Assembly (NCBI GenBank): GCA_913056125.1
Contig: CAJXNC010000001.1
Coordinates: 62,001-126,000 of the forward strand
Reading direction: 5' to 3'
Length of the DNA stretch: 64,000 nt
DNA from: an uncultured Altererythrobacter sp.
Lineage (GTDB): Bacteria > Pseudomonadota > Alphaproteobacteria > Sphingomonadales > Sphingomonadaceae
Each line of letters opens with the position of its first letter. Position 1 is the stretch's first letter. The position numbers were made by a program, and so were the translations under genes. Below the pieces are notes generated by a model that made no database searches, had not been told where the DNA came from, and was given only the letters and a program-made list of their open reading frames with translations. Below, one piece after another: positions 36,145-44,498 of this stretch.

Positions 36145-36678
36145 ATGGCGCGTTCGCGGCGTTCCGACAATTGGGGTTTCCCGCGCTGGGGCGGATACGA
36201 ATCCAGCCGTGAGGCAGTCAATGTGCGTATCTGCGATCGTCATGGCTGCAACGAGAAGGGCGATTGCCCCGCTCCCAAATCGCCCAACAGCAAGGAACGT
36301 TGGTATTTCTGCGAAAAGCATGCCGCGGAATACAACAAGGGCTGGGACTATTTCGAAGGCCTCGACAAGGAAGAAGCTGCCAACCGCGCCAAGGCCGAGC
36401 GCAGCGAGAATGCCGGCTATGCAGAAGCGCAGCATTATGGCTGGGGTGGCGGCGGCGATGGCAGCCGCAGCGCCGACGAGATGCGCGCGCTCGAAGTGCT
36501 TGAGCTGGAAGTCGATGCGAGTTTTGACGACGTGAAGAAGGCTTGGCGCGCAAAGGCCAAGGAAGTTCACCCCGATGTCCGTCCGGGCGATGAAGAGGCG
36601 GCCAAGGCCTTCCAGGCGTATCAGCTTGCCTATGAGGTCCTGCGCCAGGCCGAAGAACGCCGCGAGTGGAAGGGATGA
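36145..36678 (+). CDS. J-domain (DnaJ-like) protein
   Basis: 177 aa from the ATG at 36145. N-terminal part with cysteine/histidine pairs (VRICDRHGCNEKGDCPAP ... FCEKHAAEY) that may bind zinc, a Gly-rich spacer, and a C-terminal J domain (about 115-177) with HPD in AKEVHPDVRPG. It would stimulate DnaK. The stop overlaps the next start (ATGA). Confidence 0.9.
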   Translation: MARSRRSDNWGFPRWGGYESSREAVNVRICDRHGCNEKGDCPAPKSPNSKERWYFCEKHAAEYNKGWDYFEGLDKEEAANRAKAERSENAGYAEAQHYGWGGGGDGSRSADEMRALEVLELEVDASFDDVKKAWRAKAKEVHPDVRPGDEEAAKAFQAYQLAYEVLRQAEERREWKG

Positions 36679-37682
36679 TCCGCCCTTTGCTGGCGGTCGC
36701 CGCGCTCGCTTGCGCTGTTCCTCTTGCTGCTCAGGACGATGGTGCCCCGATCGCGATCGGCAAGCAGGGCAGTTTCGCAGTAGGTGGCAGGATCGTTGTG
36801 AATGACGAAGGTGCCACGCAATCCTGTGGGCACGGGTATGTCGAATACCAGATTCCCGCCTATCCGCGGGATAACAAGCTGTTCTTCTGGCACTCCTCGA
36901 GCCCGTTCGTATGGCAGAACAACTGGGAAGGCGACGAGGGATTCCAGAGCCTGTTCCTGAGGCGGGGCTACACAACTTTCTTGTGGGACGGACCAGGCGT
37001 GGGCCGCGCAAACTGGGGTTGTGAAGAGCAAAGCTACAGCCCGTCCGCCGGTCGCGACCAGCAGAACTTCACGTCCTGGCGCTTGGGTCCCGATTGGCTG
37101 GACTGGTTCGATGGTATCCAGTTCCCCACCGACAACGCTTTCGCCATCAACCAGGCAATGCGCGCGCGCTATAATGAATTCGACACGATGGACGCCATCA
37201 GGATCGAGGCTGAAGCAGCTGCCGAGGCATTCGACCAGGTCGATGGCGCGATCGCTGTCACCTCCTCCGCGGGAGGCTTGCGGGCGTTGCTCGCGGCGAC
37301 GCAGAGCGACAACGTCCGAGCCATCATCGCCTATGAAAATCCGGGTTACCTCTTTCCCGAAGGCGAGGGGCCCGATGGGCCGGACACGCCCTTCGGCCCG
37401 CTGCATGTTAGCGAAGAAGAATTTGCCCGGCTGCTGGCCATCCCCATGCAGTTCGTCTGGGGTGACAATATCGAAGGCCACGCCATCTGGCGCAGCAAGC
37501 TCGAGGAATGCCGGCAATTCGTCGATCTCGTCAACGCACGGGGCGGTAAAGCCGAAATCCTGCTATTGCCGGAAGTTGGCCTCACCGGAAATACGCACAT
37601 GCCCTTTGCCGATCTCAACCATCGGGATGTGGCTAGGCTGATGGACGACTTCCTTGCCCGGCACGGACTGGATAGCCGTTAA
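36675..37682 (+). CDS. exported alpha/beta hydrolase
   Basis: 335 aa from the ATG at 36675, coupled to the J-domain gene. Signal peptide to about residue 19 (PLAA-Q). Alpha/beta-hydrolase features: LWDGPGVGRANWG near the oxyanion region, a nucleophile elbow-like VTSSAGG near residue 200, and the late His in GNTHMPFADLNH. Similar proteins are annotated as exported esterases; the substrate is unknown. Convergent with the lipoprotein gene, whose stop is adjacent. Confidence 0.75.
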   Translation: MIRPLLAVAALACAVPLAAQDDGAPIAIGKQGSFAVGGRIVVNDEGATQSCGHGYVEYQIPAYPRDNKLFFWHSSSPFVWQNNWEGDEGFQSLFLRRGYTTFLWDGPGVGRANWGCEEQSYSPSAGRDQQNFTSWRLGPDWLDWFDGIQFPTDNAFAINQAMRARYNEFDTMDAIRIEAEAAAEAFDQVDGAIAVTSSAGGLRALLAATQSDNVRAIIAYENPGYLFPEGEGPDGPDTPFGPLHVSEEEFARLLAIPMQFVWGDNIEGHAIWRSKLEECRQFVDLVNARGGKAEILLLPEVGLTGNTHMPFADLNHRDVARLMDDFLARHGLDSR

Positions 37683-38621
37683 TCAGGGTACGACAGCGGT
37701 CTGCTGGCCAAGGAAGCTTCCCAGGAACTTTCTGCCGTCGTCATGTACAACGCGGAAAAGGATGACCATTTCTTCACGGTCCGGCCCCGCCAGGGTGCCC
37801 ACGATCTGGCCGCTGAAACCAGATGCCGCGTCTTCGGCAGTTCCCGCAAAGGCTCCGGTGGCCGCCAATGTCGCCTCGAAGTCGAGTGTTGCGACGGTTG
37901 TCGGCGTTCCACCGATATCCACGACGACCGGGACCGAGCCGGTCAGTTCAGGTCCGGCAGTGCCAGGGGTAACGGTAAAAGTCGGCGATGGCTGGGTGAT
38001 TGAATCGAACGTGGTCGTCCCCGAAGTGCCGCCTGCAATCTCTGCATCACCGGTATAGGCGAGCGTTGTGTCGATGGCCTCTTCGGTCTCCACCGGCTTG
38101 ACGAATAGCAGGACTCGGCGGCTCCGAAGTTCGCCCGGAATGGTTTCGCGGATGAAGGGATCTGTCTTTTCCAGCTGAACCCGCAAAAGGTTCTCGAATG
38201 GCGTTTCCATGATCAGCCTGCCAGAGGCGTTCTCATAGACGCGCTCTGTCGGAGAAACGCTGACCCGGTCGGTGCCAAGGAATTCCAGGATGTCCTCGGT
38301 GGTGACGAAGCGGTAAAGCACGGCTTCGGGGTCCAGTTCGAACGCCACCGCGCCCAGGTCGTTGATGATCCTGCCGTCGCTGAAAACCTCGTCACCCCCG
38401 GTGCCGGGGGTGAAATAGGCGTAAATATACATCCGCACCGTGCTGACCTCGAATTCTTCGGTGAAATCGAAGGTTACGTCTGCAGGAGTAGGAGTTTCCG
38501 TCGGTGTCGGAGTAGGTGTCTCGGTCGGTGTCGGGTCGGGCGTGTTGTTGCCACCGCCACAGGATGCGAGGAGGGAACAGCACGCTGCGGCGCCGAGCAA
38601 ATAGCGAAGTTTCGAAGACAC
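37683..38621 (-). CDS. lipoprotein with possible TbpB-like C-terminal barrel
   Basis: 312 aa from a GTG at 38621 after CGGAA. Lipobox LLASCGGG, then a Thr/Pro/Glu linker (PTPTETPTP repeated). The C-terminal stretch GAFAGTAEDAASGFSGQIVGT followed by LAGPDREEMVILF resembles the small beta-barrel of transferrin-binding-protein-like lipoproteins common in Erythrobacter relatives. It would sit at the outer membrane. Function not inferable beyond that. Confidence 0.6.
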   Translation of the reverse strand: MSSKLRYLLGAAACCSLLASCGGGNNTPDPTPTETPTPTPTETPTPADVTFDFTEEFEVSTVRMYIYAYFTPGTGGDEVFSDGRIINDLGAVAFELDPEAVLYRFVTTEDILEFLGTDRVSVSPTERVYENASGRLIMETPFENLLRVQLEKTDPFIRETIPGELRSRRVLLFVKPVETEEAIDTTLAYTGDAEIAGGTSGTTTFDSITQPSPTFTVTPGTAGPELTGSVPVVVDIGGTPTTVATLDFEATLAATGAFAGTAEDAASGFSGQIVGTLAGPDREEMVILFRVVHDDGRKFLGSFLGQQTAVVP

Positions 38622-38774
38622 TGAATTTCCGTTCTTTATGGTTTCGTGTGCGGTCTGCGCGGAATGGATGCTGTCATAACGGCACTGTCCGAAGCGGGGC
38701 AAGGCGTTTTCGCCGAATTGCCCCAGCGGGATGAACGCCAACTGAAGTCGCGGACGGACCTTGTGCACATCAGC

Positions 38775-40196
38775 TCAGAACAAGGTCGCCATCGCCCAGC
38801 AGGCGCCGACCACGAGGAAGATGCCTGTTACATCGATAAGCAACCCCGCGCCGACCATACGCGGCAGCGAAATGCGCCCCGTTGCCCAGGCGATGGCATT
38901 CGGGCCTGTTCCTGCGGGCAGCATGAAGCCCCAGCTGGCGGCCATGGCCGCAGGCATGGCCAGCAGCAGTGGATCTCCGCCCAGCGCAATCGCAAGGCTG
39001 GCCACTACGGGCATGATCCCGCTTGCCGTGGCGACATTGCTGGCAAATTCGGTGACCAGGACCACCATGGCGACCACCGCCAGGGCAACCAGCAGCAGGG
39101 GGACATTGGCCAGTGGCAGCAGCGCCTGACCCAGCCATTCGGCAAGGCCCGTCCGCGTCATGGCGCCCGCCAGAGCCAGTCCGCCGCCGAACATCATGAT
39201 CACGCCCCAGGGGGCGCAATTGGCTTCGCGCCAGTTGAGCAGCCGTCTGCCCGTGCCGTCGGGAAGGATGAACAGGGCAAAGCCGGCAATTATCGCGATG
39301 GTCCCGTCTGTCAGGGAATTCGCGGGCAGGTAGGGAGTAAGCAGCGGCCGCAACATCCAGGCCGTGAAAGTAACCGCAATTACGGGAATCAGGCGCCTTT
39401 CCGCCACGGTCCAGGGGCCATGCGGGTCAATTGCCTCGCGCGCGGCGGCTGTATCGAATGGATGGCTTGCCACCTGCTGCACCTTGCCGAGGACGAAAGC
39501 GGCAATGGGAATCCCTATTAGGACGATGGGCACGCCGAAAACGGCCCATTTGGCAAAGCTGATTTCCACCCCGATGGTTTCGTCCAGCAGGGCAACGGCG
39601 ATGGCATTGGTGGGAGAACCGATGATCGTGCCGAGCCCGCCAATACTTGCCGCAAAGGCGATACCCATGGGCAGGGCGCCTGAGAGGCCAAGCTTGTCGC
39701 TGTCTTCATCACCGCCCAAGGCTCCGCCACCTGCGAGCACCGCCAACGCCATCGGCATCATGATCAGCGCGGTCGACGTGTTGGATATGATGTTGGAGAG
39801 GATCGCCGCGGCGATCATGAAGGCGAGCAAGATGCCCATCGCGCCGCCGCGGTCCCCGATCAGCCTGAGAATGAACAGGGCGAGGCGCTTGTGCAGCCCG
39901 GTGCGCTCGATGGCCAGGGCAATGAAGGCACCGCCCAGCAGCAGGAAGAGAATCGGCGAATAGTAATCGCTGGCAACTTCGTCGGCGCTCCCCGCCCCGA
40001 AGAATGGCAGGACGGCGAAAGGCAGCAGTGCGGTGGCCGTGAGCGGTATGGCTTGCGTCATCCACCAGGCGGCCATCCACACGACCATACCGGCCACATG
40101 CCATGCCGCCTGCGGCATTGCTTGCGGCGCAGGAAAGATGATCGTGGCGGCAAAGCCCGCCAATCCGACCCAGAATCCGATGCGGCTGGCCGTCAT
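38775..40196 (-). CDS. SLC13/DASS-family sodium:anion symporter
   Basis: 473 aa, about 11-12 membrane helices. The two signature SNT-type motifs are present: IISNTSTALIMMP (about residue 140) and TEFASNVATASGIMPV (about 390), with GTIIGSPTNAIA after the first. Family members import dicarboxylates, sulfate or similar anions with Na+. Selectivity cannot be read from the sequence. Confidence 0.9.
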   Translation of the reverse strand: MTASRIGFWVGLAGFAATIIFPAPQAMPQAAWHVAGMVVWMAAWWMTQAIPLTATALLPFAVLPFFGAGSADEVASDYYSPILFLLLGGAFIALAIERTGLHKRLALFILRLIGDRGGAMGILLAFMIAAAILSNIISNTSTALIMMPMALAVLAGGGALGGDEDSDKLGLSGALPMGIAFAASIGGLGTIIGSPTNAIAVALLDETIGVEISFAKWAVFGVPIVLIGIPIAAFVLGKVQQVASHPFDTAAAREAIDPHGPWTVAERRLIPVIAVTFTAWMLRPLLTPYLPANSLTDGTIAIIAGFALFILPDGTGRRLLNWREANCAPWGVIMMFGGGLALAGAMTRTGLAEWLGQALLPLANVPLLLVALAVVAMVVLVTEFASNVATASGIMPVVASLAIALGGDPLLLAMPAAMAASWGFMLPAGTGPNAIAWATGRISLPRMVGAGLLIDVTGIFLVVGACWAMATLF

Positions 40197-40269
40197 GTCC
40201 GGCTCTTGTCCTTCTCTCCCATTGGCCTACGATCCTAGCTGTTGTGGAGCATCGAGCAAGGAGAGTGTC

Positions 40270-40656
40270 ATGCCAAACGGCCAGGTTCTGGGGATTGGCG
40301 GGGTCTTCCTGCGCTCGGCCGATCCCGTACGGTTGGCGGCTTGGTATCGCATCCATCTTGGCTTCACGGCCACCGCGACGGTGGAACCACCCGAAGACGG
40401 CAATTATGTCTGGATGCAGGAGGCGGGGCCGACAGTCTTCTCGATCTTTCCCACCGATGACGATTACTGGCCGGAGGAACGGCAGGTTATGCTCAATCTG
40501 CGCGTATCGGGAATCGAGGCGCTGACCGAGCGGCTGCAACTTGCCGGAATCGAGGTCATCACCAAGCCTGAATGGAACATGCCCGGGGTCGGGCGTTTCG
40601 CGCGGATCCATGACCCGGACGGCAATCCGATCGAATTGTGGGAGCCTGCGGGCTAG
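40270..40656 (+). CDS. VOC family protein (glyoxalase/dioxygenase fold)
   Basis: 128 aa single vicinal-oxygen-chelate module pair: GVFLRSADPVRLAAWYRIHLG at the start, VMLNLRVSGIEAL in the middle, ARIHDPDGNPIELWEP at the end with the metal-type Glu. Stand-alone members act in glyoxal or aromatic detoxification or antibiotic binding. Preceded by AAGGAGAG. Confidence 0.88.
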   Translation: MPNGQVLGIGGVFLRSADPVRLAAWYRIHLGFTATATVEPPEDGNYVWMQEAGPTVFSIFPTDDDYWPEERQVMLNLRVSGIEALTERLQLAGIEVITKPEWNMPGVGRFARIHDPDGNPIELWEPAG

Positions 40657-40668
40657 CCCCAAACGAAT

Positions 40669-40694
40669 GGGGCGCAGCCTCGCGGCCACGCCCC
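40669..40694. terminator. terminator hairpin between convergent VOC and infC genes
   Basis: GGGGCG at 40669-40674 pairs with CGCCCC at 40689-40694 and AGCC/GGCC-type pairing extends inward; T-rich bases follow on the plus side. It may serve both convergent units. Confidence 0.6.
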
Positions 40695-40722
40695 TTTGGT
40701 GATCTTGCGATGTGGTGCGCGC

Positions 40723-41265
40723 TTACTTGGGCGCGATGACCATCAGCATCTGCCGGCCTTCGAGGCGCGGGAATGCTTCCACCTTGGCGATCTCGGCAAC
40801 GTCTTCCTGAACCCGCTTGAGCAGGTCCATGCCAAGGTGCTGGTGCGCCATTTCGCGTCCGCGGAAGCGCAGGGTGACCTTCACCTTGTCGCCGTTCTCG
40901 ATGAACTTGTTCATTGCCCGCATCTTCACGTCGTAATCGTGATCGTCGATGTTCGGACGCATCTTGATCTCTTTGATGTCCTGCGTCTTCTGACTCTTGC
41001 GTGCGAGGTTGGCTTTCTTCTGCGCCTCGTAGCGATATTTGCCGACATCCAGGAACTTGCACACGGGCGGGTCTGCATTGGGCGAGACTTCGACCAGGTT
41101 CAGCCCTGCATCGGCTGCCTGTTCGATCGCTTCCTCAGTGTACAAGACGCCGATATTCTCGCCATTCTCGTCAATGACGCGAACTTTTTCGGCCTGGATC
41201 ATATTGTCGTAACGCGGGCCGGACTTGACCGGCGGTGCCATCATGCGGCGGGGTGGACGTGGTAT
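40723..41265 (-). CDS. infC: translation initiation factor IF-3, probable ATA start
   Basis: 180 aa if started at the ATA (41265-41263), equal to E. coli IF-3. N-domain [21 protein letters not shown], basic linker, and C-domain [14 protein letters not shown] with [14 protein letters not shown]. The ATA is followed by CCACGTCCACCC and lies 8 nt after AGGAG (41278-41274). The ATGs at 41244 and 41241 have no ribosome site. A non-AUG start would fit the known autoregulation of infC by start-codon discrimination (AUU in E. coli). ATG at 41244 would give 173 aa. Confidence 0.93.
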   Translation of the reverse strand: MPRPPRRMMAPPVKSGPRYDNMIQAEKVRVIDENGENIGVLYTEEAIEQAADAGLNLVEVSPNADPPVCKFLDVGKYRYEAQKKANLARKSQKTQDIKEIKMRPNIDDHDYDVKMRAMNKFIENGDKVKVTLRFRGREMAHQHLGMDLLKRVQEDVAEIAKVEAFPRLEGRQMLMVIAPK

Positions 41266-41341
41266 GGGCTATGCTCCTGTAGCTTCGATTTGAGGGCCCC
41301 ATGTAGAGCCTAATCCGGCCTTGCGCTAGGGGGTCCGAGCG

Positions 41342-42058
41342 CTAGGCCGCACTTCGCCACAAATGAAAGCGGGCAAGCCTTTTCCCGGCGGGGACAATGG
41401 CATCCACCGCCCGCGCGGGCTGCAGCGCATCGAGGATTGCCGGATCGGCTGCGTTCATTCCGCCGGTCAGCGCACCGAAGGCCGGCAGGATCATCCTGCC
41501 CGAGCCGCTCTCACCTTCGCTCACCACGGTGCATGGACGGCGGATATGCCTGTCGTGCATCTTGACCTGCAGGCGCGGGTGGAAATGGCCGGAAAGCTCC
41601 GGCCGGGTCTCTCCTTTCAACGCCTGGTGGCGCAGGACCGCGCCCGCTACGTGCAGTTCCTCGACGAATGTCCCGCCGCATTGCGCCCGGCCTTTGTTGT
41701 CCTGGCCCTCGTCATGATTGCCGGTGACCCACACCCAGTCGAGCGCCGTGGTCAGTGCATGGAGCATCCCTGCTGCATGCGCTTCCAGCCGCGCGGGTCC
41801 TTCCCCGTCATGGAAATTGTCCCCCAGAGTATAGACCCGGCGCGCGCCGGTTTCTTTCACGGCGGCCGCCAGCCTTTCGAGCGTTTCGCGGCTGTCATAG
41901 GGCGGCAGGAACTGCCCGCCACGCGCATAGGAGCTGGCCTTTTCCAGATGCAGGTCCGCCACCAGCAGCGCATTCTCACGCGGCCAGAACAGCGCGCGAT
42001 CTCCGGCAAGGCGGAATTCCTGGCCGCAAAAGAGGAATGCGAACGAAACGGGAACCAT
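41342..42058 (-). CDS. pdeM: metallophosphoesterase, PdeM-like (ligase-associated)
   Basis: 238 aa from the ATG at 42058. Calcineurin-like metal motifs DLHLEKAS, GDNFHDGEG, GNHDEGQD and SGHFHPRLQ. The start (FLFCGQEFRLAGDRALFWPRENALLVADLHLEKAS, quoted in parts: ALFWPRENALLVADLH) matches PdeM, a nuclease usually encoded beside an ATP-dependent ligase and Lhr-type helicase. Those partners are not adjacent here: downstream is infC, upstream hemF is divergent. Confidence 0.85.
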   Translation of the reverse strand: MVPVSFAFLFCGQEFRLAGDRALFWPRENALLVADLHLEKASSYARGGQFLPPYDSRETLERLAAAVKETGARRVYTLGDNFHDGEGPARLEAHAAGMLHALTTALDWVWVTGNHDEGQDNKGRAQCGGTFVEELHVAGAVLRHQALKGETRPELSGHFHPRLQVKMHDRHIRRPCTVVSEGESGSGRMILPAFGALTGGMNAADPAILDALQPARAVDAIVPAGKRLARFHLWRSAA

Positions 42059-42119
42059 TGGCTTCACTTGCCGCGTGGCAAAGGCTTTGGCAAGGGGGCT
42101 TTCGTACGAGGAGATTGAG

Positions 42120-42977
42120 ATGACTGACTGGAGCGCACAGACCGGGCTCGCCCGCGAATGGTTCGAAAGCCTGCGCGACCGAATCTGCGCCGAGTTCGAG
42201 GCGATCGAGCGCGAGGCCGGATCGGATGCGTCGTTCGAATACACGCCCTGGGACCGCGATACGGATGACGGCTCCGAAGGTGGCGGCGGCGTGCGCGGCG
42301 TGATGAAGGGCAAGGTGTTCGAGAAGGTCGGCGTCAATGTCTCGACCGTTTCGGGCGAATTTGCTCCGCAGTTTGCTGCCACGATCAACGGCGCGGACGA
42401 AGACAATCGCAGCTTTACCGCCACGGGTATCTCGCTGGTCGCGCATATGGCCAACCCGCACGTTCCCGCCGTCCATATGAACACGCGTTTCCTGACAACG
42501 CAGGCGGCCTGGTTCGGCGGCGGTGCGGACCTCAACCCGCCGATCCCGTACGAAGAAGATACAGAGGCCTTCCACGCCCGATTCCGTGCGGCCTGTGCAG
42601 CGCATAACCCGACCTATTACGACAAGTTCAAGAAGTGGGCGGATGACTACTTCTTCATCCCCCACCGCAATGTCGCGCGCGGCGTGGGCGGCATCTTCTA
42701 CGACCATCTCGAATGTGCGGACGAGGCGCAGTTCGAGCGCAACTTCGCCTTCACCAGGGATGTGGGCGAGGCATTCCTCGATTCCTTCCCGGCCATCGTG
42801 CGCAAGCGCATGGGACAGGAATGGAGCGAAGAGGAAAAGAAGCAGCAGCTCGAATGGCGCGGGCGTTATGTCGAGTTCAACCTCGTCTATGACCGGGGCA
42901 CGCTGTTCGGTCTCAAGACTGGCGGCAATATCGATGCCATCCTGATGAGCCTGCCGCCCGAAGTGACTTGGAGTTAG
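42120..42977 (+). CDS. hemF: oxygen-dependent coproporphyrinogen III oxidase
   Basis: 285 aa from the ATG at 42120 after GAGGAGATTGAG. Motifs GVNVSTVSGEF, HMNTRFL, WFGGGADLNP, FFIPHRNVARGVGGIFYD and the C-terminal YVEFNLVYDRGTLFGL are all as in HemF. It makes protoporphyrinogen IX in heme and bacteriochlorophyll synthesis under oxygen. Confidence 0.97.
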   Translation: MTDWSAQTGLAREWFESLRDRICAEFEAIEREAGSDASFEYTPWDRDTDDGSEGGGGVRGVMKGKVFEKVGVNVSTVSGEFAPQFAATINGADEDNRSFTATGISLVAHMANPHVPAVHMNTRFLTTQAAWFGGGADLNPPIPYEEDTEAFHARFRAACAAHNPTYYDKFKKWADDYFFIPHRNVARGVGGIFYDHLECADEAQFERNFAFTRDVGEAFLDSFPAIVRKRMGQEWSEEEKKQQLEWRGRYVEFNLVYDRGTLFGLKTGGNIDAILMSLPPEVTWS

Positions 42978-43015
42978 GCTCAGGTCCTGAGCTGAGACCT
43001 GCTTCCCGGCAGTAG

Positions 43016-43453
43016 CTAAGGCACCATGTCCTGCGTTTCATGGTGGCGTTTCCAGTTAAGGAAATGCGCGACCACGACAAGGGACGCGCCCATAACTGTG
43101 AACAGCGTTTCCTTGAGGTCATTTCCGACGAGCGTGCCCAACGCAATCAGGGCCAAGCCGATTGCGCCAAGGATCGCGGGGCGGACGAGGCGATGGCGGA
43201 GATAGCCACGAAGCAATGCGATGCCGGTGACCGGCAGGGCAATTCCGAGCAAGACAGGGTGTGCCCATTCCTCCAAGGGCAGGCCCAAAGCGAGGAATGG
43301 CAGCAATGCGGTCGCGATCGGCAGGGCCAGGCAGTGAATGACGCAAATGCCCGAGATGATCATTCCCCATCGGTCGAGGCCCGATATGGCCGCCTTGCCG
43401 TGCGCTTCCTGCAAACGATCCTCGTCCCCGGTTCGCTTGGGCCAATTCGTCAC
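43016..43453 (-). CDS. MerC-domain membrane protein
   Basis: 145 aa from the GTG at 43453 with GGGAG eight bases before it. Four membrane helices of the MerC type; the first holds the metal-binding pair in SGICVIHCLALP. MerC proteins carry Hg(II) in mer operons, but no other mer gene is here, and a Zur-like box lies about 90 bp upstream, so a role in zinc or other metal uptake is more likely. Confidence 0.85.
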   Translation of the reverse strand: MTNWPKRTGDEDRLQEAHGKAAISGLDRWGMIISGICVIHCLALPIATALLPFLALGLPLEEWAHPVLLGIALPVTGIALLRGYLRHRLVRPAILGAIGLALIALGTLVGNDLKETLFTVMGASLVVVAHFLNWKRHHETQDMVP

Positions 43454-43540
43454 TCTTGATCTCCCTGGATGATCTGACCGCACGGAAAGGGACGGAACGA
43501 ACTGTCATTGCGACGAGCTGGCGCCGGTGGGTCTACATTA

Positions 43541-43557
43541 ATGATATAATATATCAT
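43541..43557. promoter_or_regulatory. Zur-like operator, copy 1 (merC / CHAP gene)
   Basis: ATGATATAATATATCAT, a perfect 8+1+8 inverted repeat. Size, AT-rich core and position between divergent genes fit a Fur-family (Zur) site. Fifteen of 17 bases recur at 56665 next to zinc-type genes. Confidence 0.6.
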
Positions 43558-43597
43558 AAGGTCGAGGCGTTGGGTTTCAAGGTGTGCGGAGGGAATC

Positions 43598-44164
43598 TTG
43601 TCCAGGTTTCGTTTTCCTGTTTGGCGGGATGGCAGGAGTGTCCTGCGCCGGATCCTGTCCGGAATTGTCCTGTTCTCGATATCGCTACCGGTTACGGCTC
43701 ATGCGCGGCTGCAATGCGTTCCCTATGCACGTGAAGTGTCTGGCATCGAGATCTTTGGCGATGCGCACACTTGGTGGGCAAAGGCGAGTGAGCGTTATGA
43801 GCGCGGATCGGAACCTCGGATCGGCGCGGTAATGTCCTTCAGCTCCACCTTGGCCATGCCGGTCGGTCACGTGGCGGTTGTGAGCGCCATCGTCGATAAT
43901 CGCCGGGTTCTGATCGACCACGCAAACTGGTCCGCTCCCGGAATGATCGAGGATGACGTGCTCGTGCAGGACGTTTCGGCCGCCGGGGACTGGAGCGCGG
44001 TGCGTGTCTGGTATGGCCCCATTGCCGCGCTCGGTGCGCGCAGCAATCCTGTCAACGGCTTCATCTATCGCGATCCCGTATCCGCATCTGACGCTGGTCC
44101 GGTGCTTGCCATCCATGACCGAGCGCATTTGACCGATTCTGCTGTGCTCCAGCCAGTGCGTTAA
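43598..44164 (+). CDS. exported CHAP-domain peptidoglycan amidase-like protein
   Basis: 188 aa from a TTG at 43598 with GGAGGGAATC in front. Signal peptide to about residue 36 (VTAHA-R). The CHAP pattern follows: catalytic Cys in LQCVPYAREVSG, FGDAHTWW, and His in PVGHVAVVSAI, then the polar DHANW. It would cut peptide bonds in peptidoglycan in the periplasm. It is divergent from merC across the Zur-like box, 41 bp away, so it may share its control. Confidence 0.8.
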   Translation: MSRFRFPVWRDGRSVLRRILSGIVLFSISLPVTAHARLQCVPYAREVSGIEIFGDAHTWWAKASERYERGSEPRIGAVMSFSSTLAMPVGHVAVVSAIVDNRRVLIDHANWSAPGMIEDDVLVQDVSAAGDWSAVRVWYGPIAALGARSNPVNGFIYRDPVSASDAGPVLAIHDRAHLTDSAVLQPVR

Positions 44165-44498
44165 GGCGCAATCCTTTCTAGCGGTGCTATGTACCAGTTT
44201 TGCAGATTGGGCGGACAACCTGCATTTCACGGCTTGCCCCGAGGCAAGGATGGCGGACTCTCCTCTCTTGTAGGCTCGGCCATACGCCAGCGCCGGTTTC
44301 GTGTACCCGAGTTCGCGCAGCAAAATTATCCTGAGGAGTGTCAACTTCGCACACTCTCCGCAAGTTCATGAAAAAGAATGTAAAATTCTGAAATTCAGCA
44401 AGCGCTACGATGTCAATTTCGTCAGCTTCGTCGCATGACCCCTTTGTCGGCGAATTTCCTTGCGTGTCATTGGGGATGCAACACACTATCTTGGCAGG
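44165..44498. other. 334-bp intergenic region before rsh
   Basis: No convincing coding frame. GAGTGT/ACACTC (44336-44356, loop of nine) forms a small stem. The stretch 44370-44420 is AT-rich and may hold the rsh promoter. A TTG at 44460 opens the rsh frame early but lacks a ribosome site. Confidence 0.4.

Noticed and set aside
43016-43453. Mercury resistance operon
   Set aside because: merC stands alone without merA, merR, merT or merP, and its upstream site looks Zur-like.
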